Source: Ischnura elegans (Eukaryota; Arthropoda; Insecta; Odonata; Coenagrionidae). From it: 64,000 nucleotides of DNA. The DNA is taken from NCBI RefSeq assembly GCF_921293095.1, contig NC_060253.1, forward strand, positions 79,955,992-80,019,991, written 5' to 3'. A program made the position numbers and the translations under genes. The number at the start of each line of letters is the position of its first letter. Position 1 is the stretch's first letter. Under the pieces are notes generated by a model. It saw nothing but the letters and a program-made list of their open reading frames with translations, made no database searches and had not been told where the DNA came from. Below, piece after piece: positions 22,400 through 34,275 of this stretch.

Positions 22400-25300
22400 T
22401 CAAATATTATAACTAGGACACCAATAAATCTAAATAAAGAATTATGTTTAATTCGCATGTGCTGAGTAACTAACTTTGCCATTTTATCTGGCCATAATCG
22501 ATGTGGAAATATTAGAGGAGACAGAAAATTTAACTTAGAGTTAATATATTTAGCAAGTGTAGTCCATTTTCTTGTAAAATATTATAACATTTCCAAGTCA
22601 AAAGAGGTAATAGAAAAGCAAAATTCGGGTAAAAATATCCAATGCTTATTCAAATACATGGGATTAACCCATCTATGGTAGTCTCCGTTATTCTCTTGAA
22701 AAATAGCGCAGAGGCATCAAAGGGAAAGCTTTAAAAAAATCCAAAAATCACTTTTGTTAGTTGATGTAGCGTCCGAGTTTGTTATGCATAGTAACGGTCC
22801 GCACCAAGAAACCAAAAGCAGGACTCTAGTTAACGGTCGTCCTCTTCAATTTTTCAATTTCACCGAAGCCTTAGCATTCATTTGGACGTGGGATCTCCAA
22901 TGTCCGTCGGCCGGGGAGACAGGTCATCGGCCTCAATGCTTGCGATCGCCGTTAAACCTTGGTCATATGCGTTTGTGCCATCAGAAATAAATAAGAAGGG
23001 TACGCAGTATTCTTAGAAGGGTTCTTAGCCTACCGCTCCCCACATTATCGGTGTTCCCACATCCTCCAAGCCACGGCAACACCCTCTATATCCCCTTATA
23101 GTCTCTTTATTCATGCACGTATCAGGTATCGCGGTACCTTTTCATCATTACCGATGCGTTCGCTGAAGGGACTGCCCACTTCTTCGGCCTTGCGTCTCAA
23201 AGGTAGCCCATTAGGAGGGTGGATATGGAGAGCAAAGTGACCCCGTTCACACGATGCCCTCTCGGCAGGTTATTCGACCACCGCGGTCTCCCGAGTAGGG
23301 TGTCTAGGGTGTAGGTCTATTAACCCTTCCTATCCGTGGGATAAGGGTCTTAAGCTCCCCTTCCACATCCGCCAAGTCCTCTTCAAGGGTTTCTCGTCCG
23401 CGGGGCAGGACAAGGGACAGTCTCGGATGGGAGATCTTACTGGGGTGAAGGAAGGATCATAGATGGGTCAGGTGATGAGGGAAGCTTTGGTTGGGTGAGA
23501 AGGTTTCCTCAAACCTTTGGAAGAGGGAAGGGATGGAAAGGACTTCTGGTCGTATCAAAATAACGGAGTGGTAAAATGCGGAGATCGCTGAAGAAATATG
23601 CCATGGGGAATGACCGCTTGAGAGCAGGTATAAAAGTTCACTCCCAGTTTTGGACAAGGTAGACTTTTCCGGAAGCTTCTTTCATTCGATTAATTAATTC
23701 CTATAGCAGAAATTATTTTCCACAGATATTATTACATTACTTATGCAATAATACTAGCTACGCATTGTGCACTGCACATCATTATAAGCTTAGATTTTTA
23801 ACACACTTGTTGTTTTGATTTTTCTTCGATAGAGTCGTTGAAGTCTCCCTAATAATTTACAGCCGTTTTCAGTTAACAAATGGAAGAAGGCCATCATGAA
23901 TTTTTTTGGCATGTTTGGAAGAAATATTATGCATATAAATATATGTGAAAATTATTTATTCGCATGTGAACAATATAATGTTTTATTATTATTGGCTAAT
24001 GCGAGTATCTTAAAATGAATGTGGATGACTTGACGTCCAATGTGATGCAGCATATATGGTTTTTGTGTGGACACGAACTTCACCATCTCTGAAAACTAAG
24101 GATTTGTCATTCAAGAAAAATGATTCTTATTTCCTCTCCTCCTTGATAATGGCACTAGGTCACTGGTAGGAATAATAAAATTGTGATAACGCATCAAGGC
24201 ACCAATTTTGCCATCCCAGGACTAACTTCGAGTGCATGAACTGTGGAGCGAATAAGAACTGCTACTCTAACGCACTTACTTTTCTGTCAAAATTTTTAGA
24301 TAAGTTAAATTTTTACATTGATTTTTAAATAACTTTATCAAGGTGACTTTGGGCGTGTCTATGTATTTCCCAATTTGATTTTTTAATCAAGTATGATTTC
24401 GTTTGGATTTTTATTTCAATACTTTTCTTCTAATAATTTTTTGTCTTTGACGGCTTTTAATATTTTTCATACATGATATTTAATTACGATATTAATCTAT
24501 GTAAATATTTAGCATTTGCTCACTGATGAGGAGTAAGATAGATAAATCTCCTTTCTAGTCTCCATATCGCTACAGTGAAGGCGTTTTGCTATTATTAGTA
24601 TAAGTATTCCATGGAGAAGAAATTAGTAGCAGAAAATATATACAATGAAGGTGTGGTGTACAAGAAAATATTGGCGGCCCACAACCGACTTGCATGCGTT
24701 TTGGGAGAAGCAGAAATACCACCTTCTCCGATGCTCTCCATTGGTCGTATTAAGAAGAAAGAAAAGGAAACGGGTGGTGGTCCCACCCCTTTCAATTCCA
24801 TTCTAGCTTTCCGTTTCCCTTCTAGAATCCGCGGATACTCTTTCACCTCCATCCTGCTCACCTTTTTCCACAATCATAGTGCGATACTTCCCTCCCACGT
24901 TGGTTTTTAAAAGAAGTTTCCAACCACCTCGACCTACATTCTTTCATCCAGCCCCATTGCTTTTCTCCCAAAGTAGGGATGATGCCCTCACATATTTTTT
25001 TTCTCCGTCCTTACGAATCGCGCACCGGCTCTAGTCCATATATATCTCATTTCTCTCTATAATCCACATCCTAGCGGGTACCTCCCTCATCTCCTAGACC
25101 ATTATGCGTTCTGCTTACATCTCCCCACACCAGACGGAAAACTTTTCGAACATTTTCACCCTTCTCTCTTCCTGTCCTTTCAATATCCTCCCGGTTTGCC
25201 CTTGAGGTTCACCACCCTTCTTAGCACCTCAGCATCGCCGCACCGGTCCTTTTCAGCGATAGCCGTCCACCCACAACCAGTTAGTCCGGCTCGAACTCAT

Positions 25301-26900
25301 TCTCCCATCGGCCATTAAGGGCGTCAAAAGGTGTCTATCCCTTCTTTTCTCTCACCCAACCCTCTCCGGCTCTTTATCCGCATCCCGATGGGTCGACATT
25401 CACTCCCATCAAAGCCGACGCGCATGTTTCCCCATTCTTTTATCCCCCGGCCGAGGCGACAAATGTACCTACTCCTCAGTGAAACTTTCCCACCGATGGC
25501 ACCCACGTGAGGACATGAGCGGTATTTCCTCCGCTTTGTTTTTTTTAGATGCGACCTTCTGGTTCTTTATATAACCTTCTCATCAGATAGGGGCCCCTAT
25601 GTTAATAGTGTACACTCACGGCTAGATAATGTACGATGGGTGGCGGTTAAGGGTATCGGTAATGGTTTGTTTACCTGCCGTGAGAATTTGACTATGGAAC
25701 GTTTTGTAAATTTCTGGATAAATTATTAATAATAAAAATGGAAATAAATTATACTGGAGTGAACTTTACTTCATTTTAGTGATGCCGAATAATCCAATCT
25801 CCTTAAAGTCTAATCTTTGCATTAAGAATCAAATAATTAAACGTTATCAATGATATGATACTATTCTATATTTTAATGTGCAAATGAAACGAACAAATGT
25901 GACCTTTAGTCCCAACTGATCATGAGTTTAAATGTACAAAACATGCGCACTCTTCATAAAAATGGGAATACGATTACTATTGACAGAAAATCCGCTCTTG
26001 GTATTTCAAACGGAGGTAAAAAACACTACACCAACTTTCTCGAGGAGAAGTTATTGCTTTCTTGAAGGGAAATTGTCAAAGAAATATACCTGTTCTGCCC
26101 TTTTCATAAAAAAATTGCCAGTAGCGTAAGTCTATAGGTGGTTTGTCTTCTTTCTCATGATTCAATCCTGAATTAATTTTCAGCCCTATATTATTCTGCA
26201 TTTCGTTATCCATTTAGAAATATAACTCATTCGAAATACATAAATATAGTGATATATCTTTAAATATAACATATCAGTAGTAATTTGTACCTACCTTTCT
26301 TGCCTCAATAGTTGATAACAGATGCATCGCTCTTCATTTTTTGGCTGAAGAATATTAACTTTCAAAAAAATATATTAAAAATTGCAGCATTTATGAATGT
26401 CAATTCAAGAGTTTAAAATGCAGATAATAGACAATCTTGCTAAAATGTGATCTGATATTTTCTTCATCACAGAGGTTATTGCGTCTGAAATTTGTCATTT
26501 TAAAAGCTTTCTTTTAGGTCATTGGCAAATGTATTATATTCTATCTCGGCATGATAGAGTTTGAAATCAATCCCCTGGACCAAAAGGTTATTTTTCTAAT
26601 TTATCTCTCAGTGGTAACTTTTAGTGATTTTCGTCGGAAATAATGTGCACACCTCTGCCGTGCTTAACAAAAAATGAATCCGTGTGATTTGATGAAAATA
26701 AGTGAAGTTCCGGAAAATCCGGGGACTCAAAGTGTTATTTATTTTTGGAAGCGTCATTCGGAAAATTGGAAATGTTATCCTACATTTAAATGAGAGATGG
26801 AATAAACTTTCCTCCTCCGCTTCGTTTCTAATGGAGCCTCAACATTAAAGGAATATTTAATCGAAATTCTTTCTCCCAATTCCACTTCTCGGGTCTCCAT
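22400..26900. other. Non-coding stretch with GC-richer parts
   Basis: GC is higher at 22880-23460 and 24900-25520, with C/T bias in the latter. None of the 60-99-codon frames is recognised, and no repeat was identified. Confidence 0.45.
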
Positions 26901-26929
26901 ACATATAAATATATGAACGCATTTTTTTT

Positions 26930-27620
26930 CTCTCCTGTACATGTATATTTCATTTCGTACACCTGCCTCAGTCTTTCATTCTCTTTTCCATTACCGTTTC
27001 ATTTTAATGTTATATCTCTAACTCTCGGAGTCCTCTTAAAGAAATTCCTGCATTCACCCTTTTTTCCCCTGTCTCCCTTATACCCATACTTACTCTTCTG
27101 ACTCTATCTCACACTCTCTTTCTATATCCATCCAGTTTTTTTTCTCTTTTTCCTTCTCTGCTTTTTCCTCCCTTCAAATCGAAACCGCCAACTCCTTCTT
27201 CCCGACCATTTCCTCCTCCGTACGTTTATTTATCCCCTCATATAATTCCCCCCATGCACTCCCTCATCTTTTCCAATTCCATTTTCACTTCCCCTTTTCC
27301 CGATCTCCCTTCCATCACCTCCAACCTCCCACTCCTCCTTTCTAATCAGAGATTCCCTCACAATTCATACTCCCCGATGGAAATTCCCGAACTACTCCAC
27401 CTCACCCAATAGGATATCCAAGCATACACACACGCACACATATAAGTCCGAACCCAACGACCACCTCCTACTCTCAGAACACCCACTCCACCATACACCG
27501 CCGAAAACCATTCGAAAATACAAATCCAAGGCGCAAAGAAGACTTCTCCCCCATCTACCCCTCACCTACCCCTCTCCTACACCTCACCTATTTCTTTCCT
27601 TACACATTCGGTGCCTCTGA
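26930..27620 (+). repeat. Pyrimidine-rich block leading into the tandem ~500-bp repeat
   Basis: CT-rich plus strand, with an ACACACACGCACACAT microsatellite near 27425. Its last part (from 27364) belongs to tandem unit A. Confidence 0.65.
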
Positions 27621-27739
27621 ATCTAAGGATTACCTTTGAGATGTCATTGCGATGTAAATTTATCAACTAAATTTGGTGATAGCGTAATTAAAGCTGGAAA
27701 CTGCATCAGGGCTTCCATAATATACATAATTTGTTTTGT

Positions 27740-27988
27740 GGAAGGTTACACGGGATTTCCACCGGGTCAGGTTCTCCAACTCCATCTCGGCCGACGTTTC
27801 GATGGGCGAGTTGTCCATCGTCTTCAGGGCATGAAGACGATGGTAGTCGTTGGGTTGGAACCTTCATGCCCTGAAGACGATGGACAACTCGCCCATCGAA
27901 ACGTCGGCCGAGATGGAGTTGGAGAACCTGACTCAGTGGAAATCCCGTGTAACCTTCCACAATTCCATACGCCGGGAAAGCCTACGAC
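27740..27988. mobile_element. 249-bp palindromic insertion flanked by a 15-bp target duplication
   Basis: Two arms of about 99 bases (27738-27836 and 27862-27960) are reverse complements with only two mismatches, separated by a 25-base spacer (27837-27861) and followed by a 28-base single-copy end. The element is bounded by a perfect direct repeat CATAATTTGTTTTGT at 27725-27739 and 27989-28003, which looks like a target-site duplication. It interrupts the first copy of a tandem ~500-bp repeat; the second copy lacks it, which confirms an insertion. Each arm reads CTGAAGACGATGG ... CCATCGAAACGTCGG, and in one frame this gives PEDDGQLAHRNVGRDGVGEP. I believe similar RNVG-type tails occur at the ends of arthropod Penelope-like elements, but this is from memory and unchecked. 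The long TSD fits target-primed retrotransposition better than cut-and-paste transposition. Confidence 0.75.
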
Positions 27989-28053
27989 CATAATTTGTTT
28001 TGTATTTTACTAATTTTTCCTAAATCTGAGCTTATTTGTATGGCTGCGCTATA

Positions 28054-28085
28054 CCATAGAGTAAGTATATTTACTTACTCTATGG
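28054..28085. repeat. Perfect 14-bp hairpin, 4-base loop
   Basis: CCATAGAGTAAGTA (28054-28067) and TACTTACTCTATGG (28072-28085) are exact reverse complements around TATT. The pairing is flanked by GCTATA/CTATACC repeats. It lies in tandem unit A and is missing at the equivalent place in unit B (TATGCTGACTTC), so it was inserted or generated locally. Confidence 0.8.
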
Positions 28086-28178
28086 CTATACCGACTACTA
28101 GTTTGAAAGTATTTAATTGATCCTACTCTTTGACTACTCCGCAAAATATTTTTCACGCAGGAAATTTCTTATTTAAGG

Positions 28179-28674
28179 TCATACTCTACTCGAAAATTCC
28201 TGAACTACTCCACCTACTCATCCAATAAGATCTTCAAGCAACCCAACGACTACCTTCTACTCCCAAGACCACCTACTCCACCGTATACTGCCGAAAATCA
28301 TTCGAAAATACATATCCAAGGTCAAAGAAGACTGCTCCCCTTCTCCTTTCCTTCACTCCTCTTCTGGACCTCTTCCTATTTCTCTTCTTATGTATTCGAT
28401 ACCTCTGAAGCTGAGTATCACCTTTGAGAGGTCTCTGCGATGCGTGTTTATCAACTACATTTGGCGTCAACGTAATTAAAGCAAGAAACATTATCAGGGC
28501 TTCCATTACATGCATAGTTAAACTCTTAAAAATTGTTCTAATTTTTTCTAAATCTAAGCTTGGTTTTATGCTGACTTCTGGTTTGAAAATTTTTAGTTGG
28601 TCCTACGCTTTGAATAGACTGCAAAATATTATTCCACGCTGGAAATCGGCTCGATTTCCTATTTAAGTTGACGC
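28179..28674 (+). repeat. Tandem ~500-bp repeat, unit B
   Basis: Unit B repeats the landmarks of unit A in order: CATACTCTACTCGAAAATTC, CAACCCAACGACTACCTTCT, CTCCACCGTATACTGCCG, ACATATCCAAGG, a CT-rich stretch, ACCTCTGAAGCTGAGTATCA, TTATCAACTACATTTGGCG, ATTATCAGGGCTTCCAT, CTAATTTTTTCTAAATCTAAG and CTGCAAAATATT, ending in TCCTATTTAAG. It has neither insertion of unit A, so it shows the ancestral layout. Confidence 0.8.
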
Positions 28675-28859
28675 CATAATTTTATGCATCTACCGCAAAA
28701 CTTTTTTCCTCATTATTGATAAAATTAAACCCGTTTTTTAAGTTGGAATATGCCGAATCATTAGTGGAAAATATAAAATGTTTTTACATAAACACAGTTC
28801 GAAGTAATTTCTAATATTCTCGACTCAACTCGCCTTTTAACAGCAATGTGTTAACTGAG

Positions 28860-29260
28860 TCAACGGCAGTGAAAATACTTATCAGAACCCAAAGACCACA
28901 TTTCACATGTAGCACCTAGACACAATTACGCCGCATACCGCCGTAAAGTATAATTGCATGTCTAAGGCGTAAACATGCTTCCCTTTACCATAACTTTTGT
29001 GTCGTCGCATTGTCCAACAATAGTTACTCATAATTAGTCGTTAGTAGGAATTACCTCTGATTCTGAAAATTATGTAAATATAATTATCAATGCTTTTCTC
29101 ACGTGTAGTTGCATGGTTATAATATAGGTTACGACTTCATGCCTAATGTTTTTCTTGAGGTTTGTTGACAATAAAATTTGACCAGTTACTTTTTGATTTT
29201 TTACCAAAAATTTGATTGAAGTATTATAGTTGTACCGCAAGCTATTTTCCTTGAAATTTT
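28860..29260 (+). repeat. Tandem ~500-bp repeat, diverged unit C
   Basis: Shorter matches to units A and B recur in order: CAGAACCCAAAGACCAC, GCCGCATACCGCCGTAAAGT, TGCATGTCTAAGGCGTAAAC, ACCTCTGATTCTGAAAATTA and later CCGCAAGCTATTTTCC. It is more diverged and lacks the CT-rich stretch, so the limits are approximate. Confidence 0.55.
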
Positions 29261-29509
29261 ATGGAATAAGACTGATTTTCTAAATATAAAAGAACCACTG
29301 TGTATATCTAGTAATATACAATTTTATTTGTATATAAATGAACTTTTTTTGTCTCAAGGTTTACTTACATTGTGATAATTATTTCATCTGCACCTGTATC
29401 TCATTATTTTTTTTTTGCGACGAAAAGCCTGTAAAACGTATCGCCAAATTCGGCATCGACCTCTAGCATCGCACTCGATACGACCGAAGCACCGCACATC
29501 GCGGCACAC

Positions 29510-30185
29510 ACCCGAATTTTCCCATTCCTTTGAATCCCCATTCACCGCATCTCTATGCCTTATTCACCCGCGCCCCCAACAACTCCTTCCCTCAAACATC
29601 CCCTGCCACACTCCAACACTTCTCATCACGCCCTAATTCCCCACACCACCGACCGCGCGCCTCTCTCTCTCACATCCCCCTGCCATCCAAACTCTCATCC
29701 TCCCAACACGCAAACCTTCACTTCGCGAGTCTCTCTCCCTCTCTCTCCACACAAACCAACCAAACGCTCCAAAACGTAAAAATCCTTCGCACATACACAC
29801 TTCAGCACCCAGAGAGACCTCCCTCTTTGGTGGGTATGGAGCCTCCACTTCCCACACCCCTTCGCGGATCCCGCATATGGAGCGGTGTATGCCCTGGATG
29901 TAGTGGGGCTTGTGGAGTGAGGGAGAGAGAAAAAATCTATCCCAGAATTCAATTTCCCAGTCCTCTGTCAACTGGGTCTTCTCTTTCCTCTCCGCCCTTC
30001 CACCTTCAGCGTGAGCCTCCCCTCCACTCTCCTGCTTACCTCTTCCTTACTCCCATACCAAGGCAAGACTCCTCACCTCCAAACCCGCCATCACTCGGTG
30101 TGTTATGGGACTCGTGGGGAGGGGCACCCCGTCCACCTTTACCCGGGCTTTCCCTCCGCATATTCCGGGAGCAGTTACCCCTGGT
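29510..30185 (+). repeat. Pyrimidine/C-rich block
   Basis: CACC- and CTCTCT-rich plus strand with a 237-codon open frame and shadows on both strands. The peptides are Ser/Pro/His low complexity. Confidence 0.6.
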
Positions 30186-30188
30186 CGA

Positions 30189-30216
30189 CGGTGAGGTTTT
30201 CTACCTCTCCCTCGAG
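30189..30216 (+). repeat. 28-bp repeat, copy 1
   Basis: CGGTGAGGTTTTCTACCTCT followed by CCCTCGAG recurs with two changes at 30903-30930. The frame EVFYLSLE is kept in both copies, but surrounding frames differ. Confidence 0.7.
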
Positions 30217-30432
30217 GGCTCGCGAGATGTGTGGGGATGGTGAAAGGTTGAGAGTGTTCGAAGGTTGGTCGACGGTTTTGGAATTTCCCAAAGCTTCAGT
30301 ATGAGAAATAAATCTAAGAGAATCTTATTTCATTCCTTCATAGTTAGTGTACATATTATTTCATACAGATGTTTCCTATCAACAAAGGTTGAAAGGTAAC
30401 TAATGCAGGCGAGATATTGTGTAATGACACAC

Positions 30433-30530
30433 TGATTAATGAAAAATTTGTAATTATTGTACTTTTCCACAAATTTAATTAATTAAGTACGACGCGTTTC
30501 AGATCAGTCTCAAGGCCATTGTATGTACTT
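30433..30530 (-). repeat. GAAACGCGTC-type dispersed repeat, copy a
   Basis: On the minus strand the segment reads CCTTGAGACTGATC, then GAAACGCGTC (30491-30500), then an AATTAAATTTGTGGAAAAG stretch. The 10-base CpG-rich core occurs three times in the window, at 30.5, 37.7 and 47.4 kb, each followed by an AATAA-like stretch and a related A/T plus GTG pattern. It is possibly the terminal part of a retroelement related to the foldback elements. Confidence 0.45.
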
Positions 30531-30902
30531 GAGCATAGCCATCTCTTTTTTTCATTATATCGGCAAAGGTCGGTTGGTTACGGAGCAGGACTATTCGTGC
30601 CTATATAAAATAAGTGAGTGGTCTCTGCTCTGAATAACTGTTTTGTGAATGATATATTGTCATAAGTATGAAATTCTCCATCACAGAAAATGTGAGGAAA
30701 ATTCAAAAAATTACTTGGTGGAGAACGCAATCGACATTCACTCGCAGCTTTATGTTGACATAAATACCTACCAATTAAAGAAATTTTCGCGGAAAATATC
30801 ATTTGACTTGACCTGGATTCTGGCGTATGATCTCACGATTTTGGAAACATTTTCTCGGCCTTCCTCACCTCGTATTTTGGATTCAGTTCTCCTGGAGGGC
30901 TA

Positions 30903-30930
30903 CGATGAGGTTTTCTACCTCTCCCTGGAG
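30903..30930 (+). repeat. 28-bp repeat, copy 2
   Basis: CGATGAGGTTTTCTACCTCT followed by CCCTGGAG, preceded by CTCCTGGAGGG. A short piece of the same sequence is thus present on both sides of the core. Confidence 0.7.
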
Positions 30931-31254
30931 CACTAACAGAATGCTCATAAAAGATTGGGATTTTTCGTTGGTCGATCAACGATTTATGAAAGCCACCGAA
31001 GGAATGAGAACGAAGTGGAAGTTGGCGCATAGACAATTTGTCCAATGGTTTTATGTTAACGTTTCTTTATTTTGTGTGTTTATTGCAAAGGTATAATATT
31101 GGAAATTGATCAAATGCTAGTGTTTTTTTGACTCATGCAGAATGAGTCATGCCATAGTTGAAAGCTGATTCCAGAACAGAACCATGCGTGCTAATGCTTT
31201 AGTGACTACGTAGGTACTGCCTATGAACTTTAGATCTGTGTGACATATTGCCCT

Positions 31255-31600
31255 GAATACATCTACATCTACATAATACCCCGCAAGCCGCCTAAAAGGC
31301 ATGTGGCAGAGGGTGTTAGGACATCAGCCGTATACACATAAAAAATGAAGTGCTCTTACGAAGTTGGGACTAGCGTTTATTTAAGTCCTTTATGGTTCGG
31401 GGGAAAAATGAATTCCCATATCTATCCGTTCGGCAAAACATCTCCCTTAATTTATCGCTTCTATGGGACCTGGAAACATAATTCTAATATTATGTTCTCT
31501 GTGTCGGTCCGAATAAGAACGGTCCTAATGAAATCCTAACGAATTAGTTAATTCCTCAAATAATTTGACTTTATGAATGGGTCATCTCTTCCCAGCGTAC
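31255..31600 (-). mobile_element. 3' end of a jockey-like non-LTR retrotransposon (broken)
   Basis: Read on the minus strand, a frame from about 31480 to the TAG at 31370-31372 encodes a peptide ending TDRYGNSFFPRTIKDLNKR. This matches the SFFPRTIRxWNxLP motif near the C-terminus of jockey/CR1-type reverse transcriptase ORFs. After the stop comes a roughly 100-base 3'UTR and then an ATGTAGATGTAGAT tail at about 31255-31272, a simple-repeat tail typical of this kind of element. Upstream of the motif the frame is interrupted (stops near 31485, frameshift), so the copy is dead and 5'-truncated. The left edge is set by the tail; the right edge is approximate. Confidence 0.75.
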
Positions 31601-33689
31601 ATTAAAAAGGTACATATAATAAATATAAATCTATCGATTCTGTGGCTAGAGCATGCTCAGGCGGTCAATTTATCAGAGTGGTCAGGAATGATATTTTAGC
31701 ACATGACGTCAACATCTCGTTTATTATTTTTGTCCCCCTTCCCTCATATTTCTTTTCTCGTTCACCCATTCCTCATTGAATTTTTAATAGTGTCGCGGAC
31801 CCTTCAGGGCTTCTCCGATGAAGCGTGGTCTGGCTAACGACCACCCATTCTTCGGAAACCCAAAAACCTCTCAGACGACGCAGACAATTCTACTCGGGGA
31901 ATCGTGTAATGCACACTTGAATCCCCCGGCGGGACCGCACGAGATCATTGTTAGGAAGGACGAAACTTCTGATGGGTGGTAGTATGGATTGGAAAAGTCT
32001 AGTAGGAATAATATTATTCTTTTATAAAAAATTACTGCCTTAGGACATGGATGGAATAGGAGAAAAAAAATTGTTTCCATTTCAAATAGTTTCTCTATAT
32101 TACTTTTGCGTCCCCTTTTTCGTTCCAGACACTACTGCAACTCAACTTTTGGTACATTCATAATCCGATAATTTCAAAGCAGCACGTGAAAAATAAATCC
32201 GAGCTTCGGATTTCATTTTTTGGAGGCATAATTCACGTTATAGCCATCGATTTTTTTCGTCAAAATCTGGTCAACAATGGGTGGCGACCACAATAGCACG
32301 AAGTTTACACCCACCCTCTCGCTGATTTTTTTTTGTTATCCGTGGACCACGTTCACGTCCGATGCCTCCGTCCACCCTTCCCTCCTGTTGGCCGAGAGAG
32401 TTTTCAATCCTCTTTCCCACTAACACAAACCCCTTTATCCTATCTCAAGTTTTATAGCCGCTGGCCTTTAAAAGGATGAAAAAAAACTCAATAATCCTCG
32501 AATCCGTGATTTGCTGTCGACGGTGTCCAGCTTGGAACACGCTCTTTGTCATTTCTTGTCATGTTATTTTTCGATGGGGAGAGGGGCAGATCAGAGGGAG
32601 GGCTATAAATCACCTATCTGCTTTTTCGTCCCCAGTCGCCAGGACGATTTTCACGCCAGGAAGCAGATTTTTCCTCGACGGGTCGCACGTGCGATCATGG
32701 AACCGATGCCTCATAAATTAGCAAGGTGTTGCAACTTTTTTTTGGCTCCGGTTGAATTGATTTTCTAAAAATTTTAAGTCAAATTTTGGGAAGCATCGGT
32801 ATCCTTAACTCTACCGCCGGAAATGTTGTTACTCAGTAGGATTTTTCTCTTGTTCAATATGACACAAAGCTTTAAAATAACACTTTACTCTTGAAATAAT
32901 CGTCTTTTGAGTACTTTTTGATGAATTCTCACCTTTTCTTATTGTAAATAGCTGCGAATCAAGCTTTGTCTGATAAATTGCTTTACAAAAATTGCGTTAA
33001 AACGCGATTTTTGTTTCACTAATTCAATATTACATATTTAATTGCTCGGAAGACATTATGGAATTATCTTTTTAGCATTCATATTCATCATATAATGCTA
33101 AAGAAAATTTGACGATATAATTATTGAGGTAGCTAAGTCATCTCTCATTTACTACATCTTACTGTCTACATTTCCCAGATTGGAATGAAATTTCATTATT
33201 TTTTGTTCAACTCTCATGATTATAATTTTCTATTTTTAATAAAAAGGAATGATCACGAAGATTTACCATTGTTAAATCTGCTCTGAGCAGAGGTAATTTA
33301 ATTCGATGTTTTATGATGATGAAATCTTTCAATGTGTCATTCATTCAAAGGTTTGAAAAAGAATGGCAGCGGAGGGGCACACGATAGTCGGGTCCTCCAA
33401 TTTTCTAAGTGATTCTTTTATTCCCGCACATTTTATGAAAATCATCCATTATCAAATATCCTCTTGTTAATTAAATTCACAAGAATGGGATGAGGTTGGA
33501 GCGGCAGATGTCTGTCGTTTTTAGGGAAAAAGAATGGGAGGGTCACATTTATGTTCCCATTACCTTTTTTATCATGTCTCCCGTCTTGCTTTGAAATTTT
33601 GCGAATAAATTAAATGCTCGTGAAAATCTTTCCAGATGAGAAAAAAGTGGCGCCTCAGTTTTTTAAATTTAATTCCATTCAGGATTTTT

Positions 33690-34275
33690 GACCCCTCAGA
33701 TTCTTTCTCTCTCTCTCCTTTTTCATTTTAAAAGCGATTACGAATTCACTTAATCCAATCCACTTAGTCCCCCACCGTCCCTCCAACCAACACTACTCCT
33801 CCGTGTCCCTCAAGTCCATCCCGGGAAATTGGAAGCCCTTAAAAGAGATTGGACGGGAGACACTTTCATGCATGCATGTGTATTTGTGTGTGAGATGCGC
33901 GCCGGCCATTTTGTCGAGACAACGCTTTTCCCGCCATTTCTTCTCCTTATGTGTACCTTTCTTTTTGTCTTCCGCCTCCCAACTTTTCTCTCCCTCTGTC
34001 TCCTCGCCGCGACCATACTCTGGGAACACGACAAAATGGCGACGGAAGCTGACCCGCGGGAGACAATGACGATAAAGAATTAAAGCTAAGGTGCACTCAT
34101 ACGATGGAGAAGGAAGGGACGGAGGGCGGGAAAAAGGGATGCCGGAAAAAAATTGAAGGTGGTGGAGCGCGGAGGGAAGAGTCAAATGGGGCAAGAGCGA
34201 GTAGGGGGGCCTGTGGTATGGGGCAGGAAGAGTGGATATGTTGGAAGGTGGAGGCATCTGTAGGTAGGTACGCAT
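33690..34275 (+). repeat. CT-rich to GA-rich polarity switch
   Basis: CT-rich at 33700-34020 and GA-rich at 34100-34275. The minus 160-codon and plus 88-codon frames are composition artefacts. It contains the 33905-34040 motif cluster. Confidence 0.65.
33905..34040. promoter_or_regulatory. Promoter-like cluster with inverted YY1/Pho-like sites
   Basis: GCCATTTTGTC (33905-33915) and GACAAAATGGC (34030-34040) are perfect inverted 11-mers of YY1/Pho type, 114 bases apart. Between them TTTTCCCGCCATTT (about 33926-33939) is close to an E2F site. The cluster sits at the end of a CT-rich block, with the plus strand turning purine-rich just after about 34085. Confidence 0.4.

Larger units (their letters stand above)
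27364..28178 (+). repeat. Tandem ~500-bp repeat, unit A (with insertions)
   Basis: Unit A starts at CATACTCCCC..GAAATTCCCGA and carries CGAACCCAACGACCACCT, ACTCCACCATACACCGCCG, CAAATCCAAGGCGCAAAGAA, a CT-rich stretch, GCCTCTGAATCTAAGGATTA, TTATCAACTAAATTTGG and TGCATCAGGGCTTCCAT. It is interrupted by the 27740-27988 palindrome and by a short hairpin at 28054-28085, both absent from unit B. It is directly followed by unit B. Confidence 0.8.

Noticed and set aside
27636..28013. 125-codon plus frame and 84-codon minus frame with nearly the same peptide
   Set aside because: Both arise because the DNA is a palindrome, so they are arms of the inserted element and not genes.
29530..30243. 237-codon plus open frame
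   Set aside because: Ser/Pro/His-rich peptide in pyrimidine-rich DNA with shadow frames on both strands, which is a stop-depletion artefact.
30601..30612. TATA-box-like CTATATAAAATA
   Set aside because: No initiator-like sequence, downstream element or coding start at the right distance; such words are common in AT-rich DNA.
31345..31539. 64-codon plus frame
   Set aside because: Shadow of the retrotransposon remnant, which codes on the minus strand.
33793..34275. 160-codon minus open frame
   Set aside because: Composition-driven, with several overlapping frames on both strands.
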